DNA of 13,494 nt from CAYTED01 sp964404075 (GCA_964404075.1 CAYOIM010000026.1:1-13494); one strand, 5' to 3'. Positions 7,177 to 13,488 are shown, counted from the first letter of the stretch. The notes: generated by a model from the letters alone, not told the origin. A program made the numbers and translations.

Positions 7177-7205
7177 TTGACTTTTTGGCGTCTTTGCGGT
7201 TTACT
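7177..7205 (+). promoter_or_regulatory. Promoter TTGACT-17-TTTACT
   Basis: TTGACT (7177-7182) directly follows the Nudix TGA and is 17 nt from TTTACT (7200-7205). Transcription would start near 7212, about 40 nt before the next gene, whose leader has a clear GGAAGAGG ribosome site. Confidence 0.55.
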
Positions 7206-7252
7206 GGAATGACCGTTTTTTTAATAATTTCTCGGAAGGAAGAGGTTTGGAT

Positions 7253-7777
7253 ATGCGAGAAGACCGCGACATTGCGCAGAGCATGCGATCCTCCCGCGAA
7301 CCGGGAGGCGATCTGGTGGAGAGGGGTCGGCGCCTGGGCATGCTGGCGCCTGCGCCGCTTGCCCATATTTTTTCGGAGATACTCTTCCGAATCTTCGGAG
7401 ATACGGATGGGCATGCTCCTCCGCCGATTCTTCGGAATATCGATTTTGTGTCCGTGTATCTCGTACGATCATGCCAGGCGCTGATGCGTTTCGACGATTG
7501 GAGTTTCACGGATTTCGGCGATGGCGATTGGTCGGAGATCCCTCTTGCTCCACTCGGGCGTTTACGAGGGTGTTTTTTTCGACCGACCATCTCGATCGAT
7601 TATGGAAATTTTCGTGATATTGTCAGCGGGATTCTCGAGTCGCTTGAAGAACGGTCGCGTGATGATGATCGCCCGTGTCTGAGGGTGCTCCACATCTATG
7701 TGAACCTTGTCCTGGTGTATGTGAGCAAGGTCGATCAGGAGATATCCGTGGCTACGGAGTCATTGCGGTCGATATGA
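7253..7777 (+). CDS. Hypothetical protein, 174 residues, no recognised family
   Basis: I do not recognise this protein. ATG 7253 has GGAAGGAAGAGG ending 7 nt upstream, the best ribosome site among the plus-strand genes here. There is a promoter at 7177-7205 and a strong terminator right after the stop, so it forms its own transcription unit. No signal peptide or clear membrane helix is seen; a hydrophobic run (VLHIYVNLVLVYVS, about residues 148-161) near the C-terminus is short. The N-terminal 30 residues are Arg and Glu rich, and the middle (residues about 75-105) is rich in Asp, Phe, Trp and Gly. Base composition resembles its neighbours. Confidence 0.75.
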   Translation: MREDRDIAQSMRSSREPGGDLVERGRRLGMLAPAPLAHIFSEILFRIFGDTDGHAPPPILRNIDFVSVYLVRSCQALMRFDDWSFTDFGDGDWSEIPLAPLGRLRGCFFRPTISIDYGNFRDIVSGILESLEERSRDDDRPCLRVLHIYVNLVLVYVSKVDQEISVATESLRSI

Positions 7778-7785
7778 GAGTAAGT

Positions 7786-7834
7786 GAGGCTCCCCCTGCA
7801 TCTTTTTTGCATCAACAGGGGAGAGCCTCTTTTT
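7786..7834 (+). terminator. Strong intrinsic terminator
   Basis: GAGGCTCCCCCTG (7786-7798) pairs with CAGGGGAGAGCCTC (7816-7829), one base bulged, and is followed by TTTTT. It ends the transcription unit of the unrecognised gene at 7253-7777. Confidence 0.9.
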
Positions 7835-8067
7835 CATTTTTCCGAGGAAGAGCATCGTTCATATGCGGGCATCGGTTGAGTATTGGTGATTCCAAGAGAA
7901 TGGGAAATGGATCGTGTGGGATAGGGAGGACGAGCAAGGAATACGCCGAGTCGTTTCACTGCGTGTGATTGGGAATATATACATTCGTCAAAAGAAAAAA
8001 TATGGTCGGACGAAGTTTGTTCCATGATAGTATGCAGGGATGATTCAATGCCCATATAATGTCGCAT
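7834..8067 (-). CDS. Doubtful 77-codon ORF with a -10 box at its start
   Basis: The only support is a perfect TATAAT (8080-8075 on the minus strand) that would start transcription at 8068, one base before ATG 8067. There is no good -35 and no Shine-Dalgarno. The translation has no recognisable domain and looks unlike a folded protein. It stops at the foot of the plus-strand terminator. It is probably a chance frame. Confidence 0.2.
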   Translation of the reverse strand: MRHYMGIESSLHTIMEQTSSDHIFSFDECIYSQSHAVKRLGVFLARPPYPTRSISHSLGITNTQPMPAYERCSSSEK

Positions 8068-8080
8068 AAGTTACATTATA
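8055..8080. repeat. Inverted repeat TATAATGT / ACATTATA
   Basis: TATAATGT (8055-8062) and ACATTATA (8073-8080) are perfect 8-bp inverted repeats 10 nt apart, so each strand carries a TATAAT hexamer. A second, offset GTCG/CGAC pair overlaps it. It could be an operator or a pair of -10 boxes; no -35 partner was found on the plus strand. Confidence 0.5.
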
Positions 8081-8157
8081 CGACGCGATATGGATACTTC
8101 TGCCCTGAGTAAAGCCACCGTTTTTTTGAAAGAAAAAGAATATATATCTTCTTTCAT
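8071..8157 (-). CDS. Small ORF, 28 codons, with ideal ribosome site
   Basis: ATG 8157 is preceded by GGAGG (8166-8170) with an 8-nt gap. The peptide starts MKEDIYSFSFKKT and ends at TAA 8071. A run of seven A in the coding strand follows codon 10. One extra A would put the ribosome into another open frame, continuing with NGGFTQGRSIHIAS and stopping near 8045. The ORF may therefore be a shifted or slippery remnant. The nested hairpin with a T tract ends about 10 nt before the ribosome site. Function is unknown. Confidence 0.35.
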   Translation of the reverse strand: MKEDIYSFSFKKTVALLRAEVSISRRIM

Positions 8158-8179
8158 GATGTTCGCCTCCTTTTCCTGT

Positions 8180-8261
8180 TGAAAAAAAGAAAGGCATCTC
8201 AGTGAATGGTGTGCCGAGCAGGTAGATACCGTCCGCGCGAACCATTCTTCTTCAGATGCCT
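8180..8261 (-). terminator. Nested hairpin with T tract (terminator or regulatory RNA)
   Basis: AGGCATCT (8192-8199) pairs with AGATGCCT (8254-8261), and inside it GAATGGT (8204-8210) pairs with ACCATTC (8241-8247). The apical loop is 30 nt. On the minus strand the outer stem is followed by a T-rich tract (8191-8182). It lies after the 60-codon ORF and before the ribosome site of the 28-codon ORF, so it could be a terminator or an attenuator. Its two-layer form is more elaborate than the other terminators here. Confidence 0.6.
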
Positions 8262-8300
8262 CTGCTTGCCCTGGAGATTCCCCCACCTGAATTTACGCAA

Positions 8301-8483
8301 TCAGGTCTGACCACTGTTTTGCTTGTAGAGGTCGATGGGAGTCTGACCGAATCTCAACATTCGCTCGCTTTGTTTTTGCTCTCGTCGTGACAAACTATGA
8401 AACAACCGAAGGAGCCGATAGATGATCGAGCGAAGCCTCGCATTCTCGGCCTTGAGGAGAGCAATTTCCATTTTTTGATCCAT
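8301..8483 (-). CDS. Small coiled-coil protein, 60 residues
   Basis: I do not recognise this protein. ATG 8483 has GGAG (8490-8493) with a 6-nt gap and a consensus-like promoter about 45 nt upstream. Residues 4-30 (IALLKAENARLRSIIYRLLR and on) form an amphipathic, leucine-zipper-like helix, followed by a basic, glutamine-rich tail. There is no signal peptide or membrane segment, so a small cytosolic dimerising or nucleic-acid-binding protein is plausible. ATG 8495 is in frame but has no ribosome site. A hairpin with a T tract follows. The signals make a real gene likely; the function is open. Confidence 0.6.
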   Translation of the reverse strand: MDQKMEIALLKAENARLRSIIYRLLRLFHSLSRREQKQSERMLRFGQTPIDLYKQNSGQT

Positions 8484-8528
8484 AGGAGTCTCCATGATGG
8501 ATAGTTGGTCAGGAACAGTGTATGATAT

Positions 8529-8557
8529 ATTTTACATGAAAAGAAGTGTTTTGTCAA
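8529..8557 (-). promoter_or_regulatory. Strong promoter TTGACA-17-TAAAAT
   Basis: On the minus strand a perfect TTGACA (8557-8552) and TAAAAT (8534-8529) are 17 nt apart. It would start transcription near 8522 and drive the 60-residue coiled-coil gene. Confidence 0.75.
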
Positions 8558-8585
8558 TGATTGAGATCGTGGTTTTCTGATAGAC

Positions 8586-8613
8586 TGGACGCAAGAAATC
8601 GACTGTCTATAGT
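8586..8613 (+). promoter_or_regulatory. Weak candidate promoter of the RecB-like nuclease gene
   Basis: TGGACG (8586-8591) and TATAGT (8608-8613) are 16 nt apart, giving a start near 8620 and a 13-nt U-rich leader without a Shine-Dalgarno. The -35 matches only four of six bases. Confidence 0.3.
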
Positions 8614-8632
8614 CAGAAATTTTTTTTCTCGT

Positions 8633-9811
8633 ATGCGCCTCTCTTATTCTAGCATCGATACCTATCAGAGCTGTCCGCTCAAGTACAAGTATCGCGAGAT
8701 CGACAAGATTCCGGAGCCGAAGTCCAAGGAGGCGCTGTTCGGAACGCTCATCCATTCGACGATGAAATTCATCCATACGCCGGCGATCCTCCCTCCGACA
8801 TTCGAGCAGGCGATTGATCATTTTTCGCGCGGGTGGCGTGACGATGTGTTCGAATCGCCACTCGAGGAACGCGCCGCGTTCACGCAGGGCGTCGATATGA
8901 TCCGCCGGTACTACGAGGCGAATGATATCGCCTCAGCGGTCATCGTCGATCTCGAGAGCCGGTTCCAGATCGACATCGGCAATGAGAAACTGGGGTCGCA
9001 TGTGATCGCTGGATCCATCGATCGGATTGACAAGACTGCCGACGGGTATGAGATCATCGATTACAAGACGACGAAGAAGATGCCCGCGCAGTCGAAGGTC
9101 GATGAAGACCTCCAGCTCACGGTGTACCTCAAGGCGTTTCTCGAGCGGTATCCGGCGGAACGGGAACGGATCGGGAATATCACGGTGAGTCTCTATTTTT
9201 TGAAACACGGTGTGAAGCTCTCGGCGAAGCGGACGGCGGAAGACCTCGCGAGACTCGATGAGCGCGTGTTCGAGGTGATCGAGCATATCCAGAAAGAAGA
9301 CTTCGAACCGAATCTCTCTCCGCTCTGCGATTGGTGCGGTTTCCAGAAAATATGCCCTCTCTGGAAACACCAATTCGCCGAGACGAGGAAATTCGAGACG
9401 GAAGCAGTGAGATCGGCGGTGGCGGAATATGCCGAATTGAAACAGAAACAATCGGCGGAGAAGAAACGCCTTGCGGAGTTACAGGAGATCATCTTCGGAT
9501 ACATGGAACAGGAGCGCGTGGATCGGGTGTTCGGCGAATCGGCCATCATCGCGAAGTCAATTCGGAGGAGCTACAAGTATGACGAGGCGATATTGAAGTC
9601 ACTCCTTGAACCGCTCGGTGAGTGGGAGAAGGTGCGAAAAGTGGATGGTATCCTGTTGAAAAAGATTCTCGGTGGCATTCCCCTGTCGGTGAGGAAAGAG
9701 ATCGAAGGACGGGCCAAACGACTCGAGAGGGAATCGGTATCGCTATCATTGAAGAAAGGCGCGTATTCGGATGAGAGTACGGGACTCAGTCTCGGCGAGA
9801 TAGCGTCATGA
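8633..9811 (+). CDS. PD-(D/E)XK nuclease, RecB/Cas4/AddB-like, probable Fe-S protein
   Basis: The family contains exonucleases that process DNA ends in recombination and repair. Numbered from ATG 8633 (392 residues): LSYSSIDTYQSCPLKYKY opens the domain with C14; GTLIH (37-41) gives the conserved histidine; GSIDRID (127-133) gives D130; EIIDYKTTKK (140-149) gives the D143-x-K145 catalytic pair; and DLQLTVYL (159-166) holds the QxxxY-type motif. C14 with C232, C235 and C241 (CDWCGFQKIC) matches the 4Fe-4S arrangement of AddB and Cas4. A charged C-terminal extension (about 250-392) has no domain I recognise. An earlier in-frame ATG (8561) would add 24 residues unlike the family. No helicase or cas gene lies nearby; it converges on rmuC with a 24-nt gap. 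Confidence 0.93.
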   Translation: MRLSYSSIDTYQSCPLKYKYREIDKIPEPKSKEALFGTLIHSTMKFIHTPAILPPTFEQAIDHFSRGWRDDVFESPLEERAAFTQGVDMIRRYYEANDIASAVIVDLESRFQIDIGNEKLGSHVIAGSIDRIDKTADGYEIIDYKTTKKMPAQSKVDEDLQLTVYLKAFLERYPAERERIGNITVSLYFLKHGVKLSAKRTAEDLARLDERVFEVIEHIQKEDFEPNLSPLCDWCGFQKICPLWKHQFAETRKFETEAVRSAVAEYAELKQKQSAEKKRLAELQEIIFGYMEQERVDRVFGESAIIAKSIRRSYKYDEAILKSLLEPLGEWEKVRKVDGILLKKILGGIPLSVRKEIEGRAKRLERESVSLSLKKGAYSDESTGLSLGEIAS

Positions 9812-9835
9812 GAGAAGCGGTTGTTTTGCGGTGTA

Positions 9836-11095
9836 TCACTCTTCTTCTGCGGACATCGGAAGAGGAAGTGTCGCGACGACTTCGGATGTCGGCAGTTCCT
9901 GCACTTTGTTGAGTTTCCGTTCGATCGTTCGGCTCTTCTTCGAGGCATCGTCGATCGTGTTGCTCGCTTCCTGGAGTTTCTTGTGCGTCTTGTCGAGGAG
10001 GTCGCCGAATGTCGTGAATTCTTTCTTGATCGCACCGAGCACTGACCAGACCTCGCTCGAGCGCTTCTGTATGGCGAGCGTGCGGAATCCCATCTGAAAA
10101 CTGCTGAGTATGGCGGTAATGGTGGTGGGACCAGCAATAATCACCTTGTATTCCCGTTGGAGGATATCCGAGAGTCCGGGACGCCGGAGTATCTCGGCGT
10201 AGAGACTTTCGATCGGAAGGAAGAGAATGCCGAAATCCGAGGTATGCGGTGGGTCGAGGTATTTGTCGCGGATGTCTTTCGCTTCGGACTTGATGCGGTT
10301 CTCGAGCGCCTTCCCGAGCTTGTCGATGAGCACGGGATCATTTTTCTCTTCGGCGTCGATGAGACTCTGGAAATCTTCGAGGGGAAATTTCGCGTCTATG
10401 GGAATGTAGAGGTGTCTGATGTGGTTGTCCTTATCATTCGGAAACTTGATCGCAAATTCTACGCGATCATTGGAATCTTTTTTCGTCGCGACATTTTTTT
10501 CATATTGATTCACCGTGAACATCTCATCAAGGATGTTGCCAAGCTGTACTTCGCCCCAGGTTCCGCGGGTCTTCACATTCTGCAGGACCTTCTTCAGATC
10601 CCCCACCCCGCTCGCGAGGGTCTGCATCTCGCCGAGTCCTTTGTGCACGAGGTCGAGCCGTTCACTGACGAGCTTGAAGGATTCCCCGAGACGCGCTTCA
10701 AGCGTCTTATGGAGTTTCTCATCCACGGTCTCGCGCATCTTCTCGAGCTTTTCACTGCTGTCTTTCTGGATATTTTCGAGTTGCTTCCCGACGGTCTCGC
10801 GCACCTCTCTCAGGCGGTCGTCATTGTTCTTCGACATCGCATCGAGCCTCTGGAGGAGTGAGTCGCTGAAATTTTTCAGTCCTTGACCGAGTTCGTCCCG
10901 GAGCTCCTTGCCCGCGCCTTGGGTTTCCCTCCGGCTGAGCGAGATGTCCTCGCGGAAAGCGCGGATGATCTTCTCCTCCGCCTTCTCGAATTCCGAGATG
11001 AAATCCGGCAATACCGAATCCTTCTTCCGTGTTGCAACGAGAAAGAGTATGCCGAGGGCAATGAGGAGGATGAGAGCAATGAGAATGAGTTCCAT
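9836..11095 (-). CDS. rmuC: DNA recombination protein RmuC
   Basis: RmuC limits rearrangement at inverted repeats in E. coli and is predicted to be a nuclease of the PD-(D/E)XK fold. The 419-residue protein has an N-terminal membrane segment (LILIALILLIALGILFLV, residues 3-20), a long coiled coil (about 35-170) and the RmuC domain with RGTWGE (177-182), RVEFAIKFP (211-219) and IDAKFPLEDF (233-242). D234 and K236 would be the active-site pair. It would be membrane-anchored with the domain in the cytoplasm. The start follows the stop of the small proline-rich ORF by 11 nt, so the two are probably one operon. No clear Shine-Dalgarno was seen. Confidence 0.96.
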   Translation of the reverse strand: MELILIALILLIALGILFLVATRKKDSVLPDFISEFEKAEEKIIRAFREDISLSRRETQGAGKELRDELGQGLKNFSDSLLQRLDAMSKNNDDRLREVRETVGKQLENIQKDSSEKLEKMRETVDEKLHKTLEARLGESFKLVSERLDLVHKGLGEMQTLASGVGDLKKVLQNVKTRGTWGEVQLGNILDEMFTVNQYEKNVATKKDSNDRVEFAIKFPNDKDNHIRHLYIPIDAKFPLEDFQSLIDAEEKNDPVLIDKLGKALENRIKSEAKDIRDKYLDPPHTSDFGILFLPIESLYAEILRRPGLSDILQREYKVIIAGPTTITAILSSFQMGFRTLAIQKRSSEVWSVLGAIKKEFTTFGDLLDKTHKKLQEASNTIDDASKKSRTIERKLNKVQELPTSEVVATLPLPMSAEEE

Positions 11096-11106
11096 GTGTC
11101 GAGTCT

Positions 11107-11367
11107 TTATTCATTCATACCGACCTGCCAACTATAGGGATTCTTCTTGAGTGTGCCCCACTTCTTCGGATCGATGTACCCTTTTCTTGATCCGGGCTTC
11201 GGCTCATTTATCCCTCCCGAGGGTTTTGGTTTCCCTTCCGCTTGCAATTGATCACGCCAATGCGCTCGTTTTTCTGGCACTATGATTGGAGATGCGCCTG
11301 AGAGCGATTCGGTCGGTGATGCCTGGATCGGTGATGTCGCGCCTGGCACTTCGAATTTTTTGTCCAT
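11107..11367 (-). CDS. Small proline- and lysine-rich hypothetical protein, 86 residues
   Basis: I do not recognise a family. The sequence is polar, rich in Pro, Ser, Gly and Lys (for example EGKPKPSGGINEPKPGSRK), and probably disordered. It ends in a more conserved-looking KKWGTLKKNPYSWQVGMNE. There is no signal peptide. ATG 11367 is the first start after an in-frame TAG; no Shine-Dalgarno is seen. It sits 11 nt before rmuC, and a candidate extended -10 promoter lies about 37 nt upstream. A second frame upstream also reads like protein and could join it after loss of one A at 11356-11361, so the N-terminus is uncertain. Confidence 0.55.
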   Translation of the reverse strand: MDKKFEVPGATSPIQASPTESLSGASPIIVPEKRAHWRDQLQAEGKPKPSGGINEPKPGSRKGYIDPKKWGTLKKNPYSWQVGMNE

Positions 11368-11403
11368 AGGATATTCGTATGATATGTTCCAGATTACCTT
11401 CCC

Positions 11404-11412
11404 ATTCTACCA
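11404..11412 (-). promoter_or_regulatory. Extended -10 promoter for the small ORF and rmuC
   Basis: The minus strand reads TGGTAGAAT, an extended -10 (TGn-TAGAAT), which would start transcription near 11397, about 30 nt before ATG 11367. No -35 is evident. Confidence 0.4.
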
Positions 11413-11555
11413 AAAATCCTGCCGGAGCGGGAGGGGAGGTTTCTCCTGGCTCATTGAGCGTTACTGAATAGTCCCGTTTCTCTCTATGCGGAGGTATATT
11501 TTCTTTCCAAACCGTGTAGAGAACTCAGAAAATTGCGCTCTCGCCAAGGTTAGAG

Positions 11556-11582
11556 AAAAAACCCCGATTGGAACAATCGGGG
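11556..11582 (-). terminator. Intrinsic terminator of leuA
   Basis: On the minus strand CCCCGATTG and CAATCGGGG form a perfect 9-bp stem with a 3-nt loop, followed by six T. It lies 8 nt after the leuA stop codon, so leuA is the last gene of its transcript. Confidence 0.92.
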
Positions 11583-11590
11583 TATGTCGG

Positions 11591-13240
11591 CTACTTTCTG
11601 TTTATCGCGCTCAGGATTGCGCGTATCGAAGAGAGTGGGATGCTGGTATCCACTCCCGCTCCCCAACGAATGACTCCATCAGGAAACTGGAGCTGGATAT
11701 ATCCGATCGCTCTTGCTTCCGCGCCTCGACCAAGCGAGTGTTCCGCTTGGTCGAGAACATGGACACTTCCCATTCCTTTTTCGGAAAGTGAGCGAACGAA
11801 GGCATCGATCGGTCCATTCCCACTTCCCGACAATTCGAGTGTGGTATTACCACATTCGATGGTCGCTTGGCAGTGACAACCAGAGGCATCATCGACAACA
11901 TGGAAGGTGACGAGTGCATAGGGACTCGTCTTTTCGATATATTCTCTCCACAGCATCTCCTGAAGATCAGCGGAGGTAACTTCACGACCGAGAGCATCAA
12001 CCTCTTTTCCGGCCAATGAACCGAATTCTCGGAGCATGTCCTGAGGCAGATGGATACCACATTCGTATGCCAAGAGATAGGCAATTCCACCCTTGCCCGA
12101 CTGACCATTGACTCGTATCACCTCTTTGTATCTGCGACCGATATCGCGTGGATCGATGATGAGATACGGGACTTCCCATACAGCTCCTTTCGTTTTCCCC
12201 TGCTCCCGCAAACCTTTTCCGATGGCGTCCTGATGCGATCCGGAAAATGCGGTGTACACCAAGTCACCACTATAGGGATGTCGTTCGGGGACGGTCATAC
12301 CTGTACAGCGCTCGTACACTTCGCGAATGGATTCGAGATCGGAGAAATCCAAACCTGGGTCAATTCCTTGCGTATAAAGATTGAGCGCCACCGTTATGAT
12401 ATCGAGATTTCCGGTTCGCTCTCCGTTGCCGAACAGCGTTCCCTCTACCCGATCCGCTCCAGCGAGTAACCCGAGTTCTGTCGCCGCGATGCCCGTACCC
12501 CGGTCGTTATGCGTGTGAAGACTGATGATCACGGAATCACGACGAGTCATGTTCCGGCAAAACCATTCGACCTGGTCGGCATAGACATTTGGCATAGCGA
12601 CTTCGACCGTGCAAGGAAGATTGAGAATCATCTTGCGTTCGGCTGTCGGTTGCCACTCGTCCATGACCGCTTCGCATACTTCGAGGGAAAACTCCACTTC
12701 GGTCCCCGAAAAACTTTCCGGTGAATACTGGAATAGAACTTCCGTGCCCTGAAGTTTCAGGGAATGCTCCTTCACCCACCTCGTCCCTCGCGCTGCCATT
12801 TCCGCGATCTCGGATTTTCCGAGACCGAAGACGATGCGACGCTGAGCGGGTGATGTGGAGTTATACAGGTGAATGATGACTCTCTTTGCACCGACCAACG
12901 ACTGTATGGTCTCTTCGATCTGGTCTTCCCGCGCTTGAACCAGGACTTGGATGGTGACATCGTCTGGAATCCGATCTTCTTCAATGAGACGCCTGACGAA
13001 TGCAAACTCCGTTTTGGATGCGGCCGGAAACCCGACTTCAATTTCCTTGAAACCACACCCGACCAGAGTTTCGAACAGGTTGATTTTTTGCGGTACGGTC
13101 ATCGGCACTGCTAACGCCTGGTTCCCATCTCGGAGGTCGACACTGCACCACTTGGGTGCCTGTGTGATTCTCCTGCTCGGCCACGCACGATCTTTGAGAT
13201 CGATACTGGGGAACGCCCGATACTTACCTGCTGGGTCCAT
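11591..13240 (-). CDS. leuA: 2-isopropylmalate synthase (long, type 2 LeuA)
   Basis: Catalyses the first committed step of leucine synthesis: acetyl-CoA plus 2-oxoisovalerate gives 2-isopropylmalate. The 549-residue protein starts KYRAFPSIDLKDRAWPSRRI and has WCSVDLRDGNQAL (31-43, metal ligand D38), LHTHNDRGTG (241-250, ligands H242 and H244) and GNGERTGN (271-278). A full C-terminal LeuA regulatory domain follows (about 440-549, with GSGNGPIDAF). N-terminal features match the longer LeuA form of actinobacteria and fungi rather than the E. coli form. ATG 13240 has AAAGGAG 6 nt upstream. Two layers of control are expected: leucine feedback on the C-terminal domain (family knowledge) and transcription attenuation (seen upstream). 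No leuB, leuC, leuD or ilv gene lies in the window. Confidence 0.96.
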   Translation of the reverse strand: MDPAGKYRAFPSIDLKDRAWPSRRITQAPKWCSVDLRDGNQALAVPMTVPQKINLFETLVGCGFKEIEVGFPAASKTEFAFVRRLIEEDRIPDDVTIQVLVQAREDQIEETIQSLVGAKRVIIHLYNSTSPAQRRIVFGLGKSEIAEMAARGTRWVKEHSLKLQGTEVLFQYSPESFSGTEVEFSLEVCEAVMDEWQPTAERKMILNLPCTVEVAMPNVYADQVEWFCRNMTRRDSVIISLHTHNDRGTGIAATELGLLAGADRVEGTLFGNGERTGNLDIITVALNLYTQGIDPGLDFSDLESIREVYERCTGMTVPERHPYSGDLVYTAFSGSHQDAIGKGLREQGKTKGAVWEVPYLIIDPRDIGRRYKEVIRVNGQSGKGGIAYLLAYECGIHLPQDMLREFGSLAGKEVDALGREVTSADLQEMLWREYIEKTSPYALVTFHVVDDASGCHCQATIECGNTTLELSGSGNGPIDAFVRSLSEKGMGSVHVLDQAEHSLGRGAEARAIGYIQLQFPDGVIRWGAGVDTSIPLSSIRAILSAINRK

Positions 13241-13306
13241 GTCCTACTCCTTTTAAAAGAACAAACCAAAGTTTATTTTTGAGACTTTCTTTTGTCATAC
13301 GACCGT

Positions 13307-13342
13307 AAAACAAAACCAGCTCATTTGGTGAAGAGCTGGCTT
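13307..13342 (-). terminator. Attenuator terminator upstream of leuA
   Basis: On the minus strand CCAGCTC (13339-13333) pairs with GAGCTGG (13322-13316). Three further pairs extend the base (13340-13342 with 13315-13313, one of them G-U). A TTTTGTTTT tract follows. It stands 24 nt after the leader-peptide stop and well before leuA, where a transcription attenuator belongs. Confidence 0.8.
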
Positions 13343-13389
13343 GTATCATCTGTACTTCTTCGGGTTCATGCGATAGGTATGACACAAGC
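13339..13389 (-). promoter_or_regulatory. Possible antiterminator helix of the leuA leader
   Basis: On the minus strand GCTTGTGTCAT (13389-13379) can pair fully, with one G-U, to ATGATACAAGC (13349-13339). Its 3' arm shares 13339-13342 with the base of the terminator stem. A ribosome held at the leader Leu codons would leave the 5' arm free, while one at the leader stop codon would cover it. The overlap with the terminator is small, so mutual exclusion is not certain. Confidence 0.5.
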
Positions 13390-13452
13390 AAAATCTCCAC
13401 CGTTGTTTCGGAGGCTGAGAAGATCCAGAAGATTATTGCTGTGTCCGTTCAT
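13366..13452 (-). CDS. leuL: leuA leader peptide, 28 residues, leucine-rich
   Basis: The peptide begins MNGHSNNLLDLLSLRNNG and ends at TGA 13366-13368. Codons 8, 9, 11, 12 and 14 are Leu, five of seven in a row of codons (13431-13411), followed by a terminator. This is the layout of ribosome-mediated leucine attenuation: scarce charged tRNA-Leu stalls the ribosome and lets transcription reach leuA. There is no Shine-Dalgarno; the promoter predicts an mRNA starting one base before the ATG, so it may be translated from a leaderless end. Confidence 0.8.
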   Translation of the reverse strand: MNGHSNNLLDLLSLRNNGGDFACVIPIA

Positions 13453-13459
13453 ACGATAA

Positions 13460-13488
13460 ACACTACAGCAGTCGGGCTGAAAAGTCAA
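13460..13488 (-). promoter_or_regulatory. Promoter of the leuA leader, TTGACT-17-TAGTGT
   Basis: On the minus strand TTGACT (13488-13483) and a poor TAGTGT (13465-13460) are 17 nt apart. The predicted start is 13453, directly at the leader-peptide ATG. The -35 and spacing are good, the -10 is weak. Confidence 0.5.

Larger units (their letters stand above)
7835..8632. other. About 800 bases without a large gene; small ORFs and control signals
   Basis: No long conserved reading frame was found on either strand. The stretch holds a 60-codon and a 28-codon minus-strand ORF, both with ribosome sites, a doubtful 77-codon ORF, a strong minus-strand promoter (8529-8557), a nested hairpin with a T tract (8180-8261) and an inverted repeat carrying a TATAAT on each strand (8055-8080). 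It looks like a small minus-strand transcription unit rather than empty spacer. Confidence 0.6.

Noticed and set aside
8090..8182. Plus-strand 30-codon ORF beginning MDTSALSKATVF
   Set aside because: It has no ribosome site or proper promoter and is antisense to the 28-codon ORF, which has GGAGG.
8633..9811. Calling the nuclease Cas4
   Set aside because: No CRISPR repeats or other cas genes are in the window, and the protein is about twice the usual Cas4 length; RecB/AddB-like nuclease is the safer name.
10157..10861. Plus-strand open frame of about 234 codons opposite rmuC
   Set aside because: Antisense shadow of the rmuC coiled coil and domain; it results from codon bias.
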